The translations under genes were made by a program, and so were the position numbers. The notes beneath the pieces were generated by a model. That model was not told where the DNA came from, ran no database searches, and worked only from the letters and a program-made list of their open reading frames with translations. DNA of 64,000 nucleotides, taken from NCBI GenBank assembly GCA_024345305.1, contig BRON01000003.1:1674001-1738000 (forward strand), read 5' to 3'. This DNA is from Mrakia gelida. Its lineage: Eukaryota > Basidiomycota > Tremellomycetes > Cystofilobasidiales > Mrakiaceae. The stretch's first letter is position 1, and every line of letters begins with the position of its first letter. Below are positions 56,388 to 64,000 of the stretch, piece by piece.

Positions 56388-56835
56388 GGTTCTTCGAGCG
56401 AGTCGAAGCAGTTTGGCGAGATGATGGCGGTCGAGGGGAGGGATCGAAAGGGAGTTCGGAGCTCGAGTCGGCTCGATCCTTCCTTCGCGAGTTTCGTCGT
56501 CTTGCCGACGAGCATTGTCCGTCTCGAGATGCTGCCTGTTCGAAGTATCGATTCGCTCAGAAGTCGGAGAAGATGAAGCTCAGCTCGCTTCGCTCTCCTC
56601 GAGACCTCTCTCGCCGAAGAAAGGAAGAGCAGGAGCGTCGTGACGTTCTCTCAACTCGAATCGAAAGAGAACGAGCAAGGTAGATCATGCATACGACGAG
56701 GTGACGAGTCAGGCTGGCGAGCGAACTAGAGAACGGAACGCGAGAGAGAAAGAGTCAACGAGGTGTCCCCACGCGAACAGACGGCGCGCGAATCAAAACG
56801 AACCTCGAAGTCCGACGCGACGAGAGATGGCCGAT
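56388..56835. other. Spacer between DUF427 and MYND genes
   Basis: 448 bases hold the DUF427 promoter and the 3' UTR of the MYND gene, both on the minus strand. No further gene recognised. Confidence 0.5.
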
Positions 56836-58092
56836 TCACCAGTTCGACTTGAAGCACATCTTCTTGTGCGCAGGCCAGTCCTTCTTTTGATGAGCTGATG
56901 TCAAAGAGGAATAGGAAGCGCGAGTCAGAAGGGAGTTCGAGTGGAGGATAGAGAAAGAGAGAGCCAAACCTCGCGAGCAGTACCTGACGGCTTTGCACTG
57001 GAGGAAGAGAAGAAGGTCAGTTCCTGATCGAGGGGACGAAGAGCAAGAGTATACACTCACCCTCGAGCACATCATCATACCCTCAGACGAAACGACGCAG
57101 CCTCCAGCGAGAGCAAGCGCGCAGGTGAGATGGAGGGCGACGCGAACTTTGTCGTCGGCTCTGTCCTCAAATCCGCTGAATAAGTCCTGGTTCTGGAGAT
57201 CGTAAGAGAAGTCCTCCCAGGATTCAATCAACCTGAGGCGATCTGATCCTAGGGAGGAAGATGGAGGCATGGTCCGAAGCTTGAGAGCGAGGCCGTCGAG
57301 GAGAGAAGGGGTGGAAGTATTCAATGGAACGGGAGAAGGAAGATCTGGGACCATTCTGGGGAGGTAGTAGAGTAATCTGCGGTGAGCGATCATCACTTGG
57401 ACCTCTCTGCAATCGGGCGTCGACGAGGTCTGAGAGAAAGAAGGAAGTCAGTGACGCGTCGAGCCTCGAGAGCGAGGATCGTCGCCGAAAGAGGAGACTC
57501 GGCTTACCCACGGTCCCTCCAGCTCCTCGGGCGTAGGAAGAATCGAAGGGAGAGAGTCGAGGAGAGTGAAGAGAAGCTCTTTCGCCCCACGATGCTCTCG
57601 AAGGAAGCGATAGAAAACGGGCGAAAAAAGAGAGGCGAGCCTGTGGGCGAGGAACCCGGCAGGGGCGGTGGTTGAAGTCTTGGGGTGCTGACTGATCTCC
57701 CACTTGTAGGCTTCAACGATGGTCGGCAGATGCCTGCTCGCTAGCTCCTCCTGTGAAGATAGGTGGCGGTCAGCGAAGAAGAGGAGAACGACGCGAGAAG
57801 CTGGCTGTGAGAAGGGACCGACGAGGAAGACGGGGACTTGGGGTTGATATTCGGCGGACATGAAGACCTCGAGAAACTGGGTAAGACTCGAGGCGTATCA
57901 GAAGGAGTAAGAGGCGTCCGAGGCATCTGGGGAAGAGAAGGAACTGACGAGGGAAGCAGCGGGCTGAGGTCGTCTGAGCCTACCGGTGTTGGGATCCACT
58001 GTCCACATATCGATGTAGTCCTCGAGAGTCCCTTGTATCCCTATGATGGCTGCAAACTCGTCGACAGTGCAGGGAAGGGGAGAGGAGGACAT
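56836..58092 (-). CDS. MYND zinc-finger protein
   Basis: MSSSPLPCTVDEFAAIIGIQ begins an N-terminal exon ending RRPQPAASL. It is spliced to FLEVFMSAEYQPQVPVFLVG. The middle (AYKWEISQHPKTSTTAPAGF, LLYYLPRMVPDLPSPVPLNT) is helical and unrecognised. The C terminus is a MYND finger assembled from three exons: CVVSSEGMMMCSR, CKAVRYCSR and AHQKKDWPAHKKMCFKSNW-stop. MYND fingers bind proline-rich partners. The first Cys pair is atypically spaced (CVVSSEGMMMC), so zinc binding may differ. An intron containing GACGCGTC lies near 57453. Divergent from NC2-alpha. Confidence 0.75.
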
Positions 58093-58378
58093 GAGGGAAG
58101 CTGGACGAAGGAGAGACGGAGGAACGGATGGAGGGTGAGCGACTAGGCTCAAACAGAGTCGATCTTCAAGGATCTTGCCCAGTTTTTGTCTCTCAATTTG
58201 GTCTAAGGGCGTACCTTGATGTCTGAACTACGAGCTAGAGTCGATTTCCGAAGGTTTTAAGAACGAGAAAGAAGGAGATGATGGCCGTTCGAATCGACCT
58301 CGTCGAAATCGCTCCAAGTGAGTTGCGAGTTTGTTGACTCGCACCCACGAAGAGCTCTCTCCCTGGCAACCATCCAAG
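58093..58378. promoter_or_regulatory. Bidirectional promoter region of MYND and NC2-alpha genes
   Basis: 286 bases separate the two start codons. No TATA-type element was recognised. Confidence 0.45.
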
Positions 58379-59376
58379 ATGAAGAAAACAAAGCAGACCA
58401 AGGTGAACATACACCCTCTCTTGACCTCCTCGCGCTATGAGACTGACATCCTTTGTTCGTCGTTCTTCTACAGTTCCCCATCGTTCGTCCTCGCTCCCTC
58501 GACCTCGAGCTCCTTCCCTCAACTTCACGAGCTCACATCCACCTTTTCTGCTACAGTCTCGTATCAAGAAGATCATGCAGACGGACGAGGACGTGGGGAA
58601 GGTTGCTATGGCTACACCAGTGCTGGTCTGTGAGTTCTGCTCGCTGTTCGGTTGAGCTCCCGAAGGGAGAGGGAAGGAAGGAACGAGAGAGCTCGTCGAG
58701 CTCGAGCTGACCCCTTCCCTTCTCTTCCTTTCATCCATCGCTCGGTCTTTGTTTGATTGTAATCATCTACAGCCAAAGCTCTGGAGCTGTTCATTGCGTC
58801 GCTAGTGAAGGCAGGTGTTGAGCAGACTCGAGCGACGGGAGGGAAGAAGATGACTGCTTACCACATGTGAGCTTCGACGTTCCCTTCCCTCCTCCCTTCT
58901 CCTCCTCTTTCTTCTCCTGGCATCCCCGCTTCGGGCGTCTCAGCTGACTCTCATTTTCGCTTTCCCCGTCTACAGGAAACGAACGATCCAAACCAACGAC
59001 ATGTTCGATTTCCTTCTCGACACCGTCGCCGTTCGTTCCTTCTTCTTTCGCTCTCTCTCCTGCCCACCTCTCTCGCGTCCCCTCCTCTCCCATCCCTGAC
59101 CTCCACTCTCGCTCTCTTTCCCCGGTCGCTCTTCAGGACATCCCCGACCCCATCGAACCCACCCCCAAAGCCAAAGCCGTCCGCGCTCCTCGCAAGAAGA
59201 AGGTCAAGGACGAGGGAGGATCCGACGACGACAACGACGAGGACGAGAAGCCCGCCAAGAAGCCTAGGAAGAAACCCACGCCCAAGTCGGCTGCTAAAGT
59301 CGAGGAAGAGGAGGACGAGGACGAGGATGCTGAGATGAAGCAGGAGGACGATGACGATGAGGAGGACGACGAGTAG
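58379..59376 (+). CDS. BUR6: Negative cofactor 2 alpha (DRAP1/Bur6), histone-fold transcription regulator
   Basis: NC2-alpha pairs with NC2-beta and binds TBP on DNA, repressing or tuning RNA polymerase II initiation. Exon 1 (24 nt) encodes MKKTKQTK, a 9-nt exon adds FPI, and SRIKKIMQTDEDVGKVAMAT then starts the histone fold. VLVSKALELFIASLVKAGVE, KKMTAYHMKRTIQTNDMFDF and LLDTVADIPDP complete it. The tail is basic (RAPRKKKVKDEGG) then strongly acidic (EEEEDEDEDAEMKQEDDDDE) to the stop. Length and order fit the family. Confidence 0.92.
58474..58482 (+). other. 9-nt micro-exon in the NC2-alpha gene
   Basis: TTCCCCATC lies between TCTACAG and donor GTTCGT. It encodes FPI, giving TKFPISRIKKIMQ, which matches the conserved FPxxRIKKIMQ start of the family histone fold. 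Because it is a multiple of three, skipping would not shift the frame but would delete the motif. Confidence 0.75.
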
Positions 59377-59762
59377 AGAGCTGGTCTCACGTATCTGTCG
59401 CGGTTTGTCTGTACGATCTCGTTTCTCTTCTCTTTCATGACTCGGTTTCGGTGGATGCGTGTGTGTTCAGATATCAAATCGAGCAAAGCTAGAGAGGGAG
59501 GAGAGAACATGAGGTAGTAGTATGAGGAAGAGGGGCCGTTATAAGTCTGTCTAGTGGTACAAAACAAGGAGAGACGACGAGTCAAGAGGACGAACGAGGC
59601 TTGAAAAGAGATGGAGGTATGAAAGCTTTGGAGGTATAGGTAATGGAGTGTAGTTATTCCGGTATGAATATGCAGGCAGTATGCTGTGAGTAAAGGCGAA
59701 GAAGAAGGAGTAGAGAGAGAAGAAAGGAAAAGAGAGGAGGAGGACGCGACGAGACGAAGAGA
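59377..59762. other. Convergent spacer
   Basis: 386 bases lie between the stop codons of NC2-alpha (+) and the PDK1-like kinase (-). Only probable 3' UTR sequence is seen. Confidence 0.6.
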
Positions 59763-62700
59763 TTAATCGAGCTGGGAGATCTTCCTCAGTTCGTTGAGCC
59801 AGCGTTGTCGAAGGGATTCGTCCTCGCACTGGTAGATGTAGGTAGCTTGGGTCTGAAGAGCGAGGAGACGAACGAGGGTCAGCGCCGAAGGAGGAAAGAG
59901 AGAGTGGAGAAGACGCAGACTCACCGAATGAATCGAGAACCCTTTGTTTCCCTTCTCCTTGATCGACTTGAGGACGTTCGAACCTCCACCGAGGGCGAAG
60001 GGTCCCATCCGACTCGATCCCGTCCCTGAGTGAAGGATGAGCGTCTCGCTCTTGACCTTAAGGATGCCCGTCTTCTGATCTTGCTTGACGCAGAGGATCC
60101 GAGGGAAGTCGGTGAGGACGAGACGTCGTTCGCGTTGCTTGCCGGGGAGGTGGAGGGATTTCGAGGAGAAGGAGAGGGTGGAGGAGGGGAGGAAGATGGC
60201 TGAGCTGAAGATGACGCCTTCGCCAGGGAGAAGAGGGAGGGATCTGAAGTCGAGGAGAGCGAGAAGTTCAAAGGTCAGTTCGAGCGCGTCGTCGCGAGAA
60301 GGAGAGAAGGGATGGGAGAACTGACCTCTGATCCTTAGCAGCAGGACTCGACCAAGGACCACTGACTATCCTCTCTCCAGCAGACCTCCCAGTAGACCCA
60401 ACGCTGCTCCCGCTCGTGTCCGTCGTCGCCGTCGACCAAGGTCGTCCGAATCCGACTCCATTCACGGGGGTCGTCGTGACGTCTGAGCTTCCCATCGTGC
60501 TCCCGCTCGAGACGCTTCCTCCATTCCCGTGATGAGCTTTCGTTCCCCAGCGGTTCTTCGGAGGCTCGAACCTCTCGGTGTCATCAAAGTCGCTGTCCTC
60601 AGCAGCGTTCTCCATCCCGTCCTCGTCGCTCCCGTCGTCTCCGTCCGACTGAACGTCTCCGAGACCGAGACCAGAGAAGAAGTCCGTTCGAATGGGTTCC
60701 GGAGGACCGACGATACCTGACTCGCGAGGTGGGACTGGGATCGAGAAGAGGGTAGCGAAGTTGACGCCGGCGAAGAAGGGATGGGACTTGATCGCGTCGA
60801 TGTGGCCGATTCCGGCGCCGAGTCGTTGTGTTGGGTCGAGGAGCTGAAAGAGGAGACGAGACGTAGCGTCAGTAAAGTCGTCGAGTGGCGAACAAGACAA
60901 GGAGGAACTCACGAGAAGCTTCTCGACGAGGTCCTTCGCGACGGGGTCGAAGCTTTCCGGGAACGAGAACTCGAGAGCCTTAATCTTCTGGAATGTGAGG
61001 TACTCCGTCCTTCCTCGGAACGGCGGGACACCAGCGAGCAGCTGAAAGAGGATGCATCCGATCGCCCACATGTCGGATCTGCGAGGTTGAGAGCGAAAGT
61101 CAGTGGCGAGTCCTCGTCGAAAGTCGAGAAGGGTAAGGTGAACTCACGACTCGGTTGTTGGCTCGTTCAAAAGCACCTCAGGACTGACGTACTCGGCCGT
61201 TCCGACGAAAGACGGCTTGGGTGCTGCTGGAGCGGGAGTGTCGCCTGCACGGGAGAAAGGGAAGGCAGTCAGAACTGAGCGAGGAAAGGGCGGACGAGGG
61301 GATTAGCTCACCTGTCGGTTTCGAAGCCTCTCCTCGGAAGACCTTGCCATCGACGACGGGGAAGACCTTCGCACTGCCGAAGTCGGTGAGCTTGATGTGG
61401 AAGTCGGCGTCGAGGAGGATGCTGCAAAGAGAGAAGAGGGTCAGGAGCTGCGACGAAGTGAAGACGCGACGAGACGAGACTCACTTTTCGGGCTTGAGGT
61501 CACTGCGAGAGGAAGCGGAAACGAGAGGTCAGCAAACTCGAAAGAAGAAGTGAGCCAGCGATGTGACTAACCGATGAAGGACTCCTCGTCCATGCATCCA
61601 ACCAACGACATCAACGAGTTCAGCGATGTAGTGTCGAGCAGAGGGAACCGAGAGCGATCCGAGCTTCGAGACCCAAGTAAATCCTAGTCAGCGAGAGCTC
61701 AAATTCGCGAGTCGTACGAGTTATGCTCACCTGTCGGATGAGGGACAGAATCTCGCCGTTCGGCGCCAAATCGAGAGCGAAGTCTGGAAGAAGGAGATGG
61801 CTGGTCAGCGTCGGCGACTCGCGTTGGGATAGGCTCCAGGGAAGGACCAAACTCACAGAGACTGCTCTCGTCTTGGAAGGCCCAGAACAACTTCACCACC
61901 CCAGGATGACCTCCTCGAGCTCTGTCCTTGCTCTTCGTAACCTCCTTAACCTTCTCCTCGGCTACCACCTCGGCTGCTCCAGCGGATCCTGCTGCTCCTC
62001 CTCCGTGTCCCAGTCTTGGTTTGATTGGAGAGGCTCGGATCGTTTGGTTGCTGAATGAAGTGGGAATCGATGCCTTCGGGAGTTCGGCGCTGGTCGGCTG
62101 AGTGGGAGTGGTAGGGATGGCTCTTGGCGTTGTTGGAGAGGGTGGTTGAGAGGAGGGAGAGGTCGAGGCGGAGAGACGCTTGAGGGCTTCGACCTCGACG
62201 GTCGCGTACTTCTCCTTCTTGTGCGTTCGAAGGTGATGCTTGTCGAGGATCTTGATAGCGTAGGCTTGAGACGTAGAGAGGTGAATCCCCTTGAGGACCT
62301 ACGAGAGGAAAAGAAAGGCGAAAGAGCGAAGGGAGGGTGAGCTTCGAGTCGACGCGCGAACCTACGACCGAAGCGAGGAGAGGTCTGGAGAAGGGGATAG
62401 CTAGGACTCACGACACTGAAGCTTCCCCTTCCGAGCTCCTCTCCAAACTTGAACGAGCTCGGTCCAATCATCTGACCTGCAGCAATCTTCTTTCCGGCGG
62501 CGTTGCCTACGCTTCCTCCTCCTGAGCCTCGTCTGCCTCCATGAACGACGAACCCAGCAGGCTTTCCTCTCGGCGCTCCTGAGGATCCCTGACCAGACGC
62601 AGTCCCTCTCATCACCATCACATCGGATCCTCCTTCTCCTTTGGTCGTCGTCGTCGATCCTCGAGTCGAAGCGTTGAGAGCGTCCCTCAGCGAGGTCGCT

Positions 62701-62981
62701 CCCCAGACCTGCTCAGGTTTGCTGGCCTTCGTCCGAGTCTCGATGGGAGGAGGTCGAATCGGCCGAGCTGGGATGGAGGCTGTCGAGGATTGAGAGGAGG
62801 TAGAGGAAGTTCGTTGGGGTGTGGAGCAGGAGGAAGACGAGGAAGAGTGAAGCGGTGTGAGGGAGAGCGAGCTCGGAGGGGAGGGAGTGAGGGAAGGGCG
62901 AAGGTGCGAGACGTGTGGGGATGCCGAGAGGGACAAGGGCATGCCAGGAGTAGCTGGTGGGAGGGGTAGAGTTGAGGTCAT
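59763..62981 (-). CDS. PDK1/Pkh-type AGC kinase with C-terminal PH-like domain
   Basis: This is the master kinase of AGC kinases (Ypk, Pkc1, Sch9 in yeast). A Ser/Pro-rich N terminus (MTSTLPLPPATPGMPLSLSA) leads to FKFGEELGRGSFSV (glycine loop). AYAIKILDKHHLRTHKKEKY carries the ATP Lys, and VEVEALKRLS helix C. An unusual insert of about 75 residues follows, then HPGVVKLFWAFQDESSL. ALDLAPNGEILSLIRQ, HGRGVLHRDLKPEN and LLDADFHIKLTDFGSAKVF follow. The activation loop SFVGTAEYVSPEVL and WAIGCILFQLLAGVPPFRGR come next. The C-terminal PH-like domain has RRLVLTDFPRILCV and YIYQCEDESLRQRWLNEL, ending RKISQLD-stop. About ten introns. The true N terminus may extend into upstream exons. Confidence 0.9.
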
Positions 62982-62994
62982 GGTGATGGTTGGG

Positions 62995-64000
62995 TGTTCG
63001 GAGCTGAAGCGAGCAACGAAAGGAAGGAAGGCAGGTCAGGAAGGGGAGTTGAGCTCGAATCGGACCGAGCGGAAAGTGTTGGGGATGAGAGCGAGTGGCT
63101 CCTGCTTTCTCGAGAGGCTGCAGAAGACCGGTGAGCCGACTTCCCGACTGCTTTGCGCCTTTCAAGCATGAAATTTCTCGCTTCAAGGCGGCGAGTCTGT
63201 TCCATGGTCGCGGCGGACTGGGATCGGCAGTCCCCTCCCTCTCCTTCTTCCTCTCCCTCCCTCCCTCCTCCCTCCAGCCTCAAACAAGGCTCCAACGGAG
63301 TGGCCACTGTAGACCACTCAGCTACTCTGACACTACAGCGAAATCAAGACTCACCTGAAAGAGCTGCAGTTGACCGAGCGAGGTAGCGGGAGCGACGGGG
63401 GAGGAGGACGACGAAGACTGCGTTGGCGAGCTCGTTAAGCTTGATCGAGCTTTGCTGAAGGCGTGAGGGCGGTCGGTTCCAGTTGTGGAAGTGAGGGAGA
63501 CCTGCTCGAGTTGGGACGAGAGTTCGAGGGATCTGGGAGGAGGAAGAGGAGAGGAAGGAAGGGGAACAAACAAGCTCAGCGGGTGTCTCCTTCGTCGTTC
63601 GATGTCGAGTATCACTCCTTCCTCTCGTATAACCTCAAGAGACCACCCTCGTACGAGAGCTCCCACAGCCCTCCTTCTCGAACAGGTCTGAACGAGTCTC
63701 TAGAGCTTCGAGGCTGCTGAGGAAAGCTCGACCACGTTCGCCTTCCGTCCCTTCCCTTGACCTCTGAACTTGAGCTTCGAACTCACCTAGAGGTTCCTCA
63801 GCAGCCTCGAGTAGATGCTCCTCGGTTAGATCTGACTCTTCCTAAGACGTTGGGAGAGAGAGAGCGAGGGTATCGTAGCTGCTGGGTTGAGTTGAGGGTC
63901 GTGGTCGTGGTTTGAGTCGCGAAGGGAGGAGGCTCGAGCTTGACCTCTTCCCTTCCCTCGCTTTCGGAGATTTGAACACGGTTTCTCGATTCGCGCACAG
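62995..64000 (-). CDS. Probable exons of a further minus-strand gene, partial at right edge
   Basis: Frames can be joined through plausible splice sites. An exon with LTEEHLLEAAEEPL (about 63785-63830) leads to ALETRSDLFEKEGCGSSRTR, then SLELSSQLEQVSLTSTTGTD and ATSLGQLQLFQ (about 63355-63536). It may continue to SAATMEQTRRLEARNFMLER near 63200. The character is helical/coiled-coil with a Ser-rich linker; no family was recognised. An acceptor at about 63005 lies just upstream of the kinase start and would put SEHPTIT in frame with its MTSTLPL. These exons could therefore be either the 3' end of a separate gene or an N-terminal extension/5' UTR of the PDK1-like gene. Confidence 0.35.

Noticed and set aside
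1..64000. Transposons, CRISPR arrays, rRNA
   Set aside because: No transposase, reverse transcriptase, terminal repeats, spacer arrays or rRNA sequence were recognised anywhere.

Overview
This window comes from a compact, intron-dense fungal nuclear genome. Almost every gene is split by introns of roughly 50-110 nt with GTGAGT-type donors and a CTGAC-like branch site shortly before the AG. The protein set (Pbs2 MAP kinase kinase, Jen1-type transporter, Zn2Cys6 factor, many WSC domains, kinesin-7, NC2-alpha) fits a basidiomycete yeast. A Microbotryomycetes (Rhodotorula/Sporobolomyces-like) origin is my inference from gene style, not a sequence match. About 20 protein-coding genes are supported. 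I saw no rRNA, tRNA, CRISPR or intact transposon.

Layout. 1-5 kb: 3' part of a kinesin-7-type motor gene (+), converging on a ZIP zinc transporter (-). 6-13.5 kb: two zinc-dependent alcohol dehydrogenase paralogues, one predicted cytosolic (-) and one with a mitochondrial presequence (+), flanking a Cid1-like nucleotidyltransferase (-). 14.2-24.7 kb: one very large secreted multi-WSC protein gene (-) with a tandem array of about 1.15-kb units and a Ser/Ala-rich N-terminal half. 26-29.6 kb: a secreted alpha/beta hydrolase (-) and a small basic protein (-). 29.8-32.8 kb: a gene (+) that joins a SET domain to a Tad3-type tRNA deaminase. 33.1-35.7 kb: a histidine acid phosphatase (-). 36-40.4 kb: tandem paralogues (+) with a bZIP-like basic region and a shared unknown C-terminal domain, followed by a broken copy of part of the WSC gene. 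41.6-44.3 kb: PBS2 (+). 45.2-48 kb: two divergent F-box-like genes, one with an apparent 1-nt frameshift. 49.5-52.7 kb: a Jen1-type monocarboxylate transporter (+). 53.2-55 kb: a Zn2Cys6 protein (+). 55.6-58.1 kb: a DUF427 protein (-) and a MYND-finger protein (-). 58.4-59.4 kb: NC2-alpha (+). 59.8-63 kb: a PDK1/Pkh-type kinase (-). The right edge holds exons of a probable further gene.

The genes do not form one pathway, but loose themes recur: carbon and alcohol metabolism (two ADHs, Jen1), surface and stress biology (WSC protein, Pbs2, Pkh kinase) and regulation. The strongest unusual signals are structural. First, reading frames repeatedly require micro-exons of 2-12 nt, including an apparent 2-nt exon between two introns with duplicated 5' ends. 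Second, the palindrome GACGCGTC occurs about 30 times, mostly in introns and spacers, far above chance. Third, SET and Tad3 are fused. Fourth, the WSC array has homogenised introns as well as exons. All exon structures were read by eye from frame, splice signals and family conservation, without transcript data.
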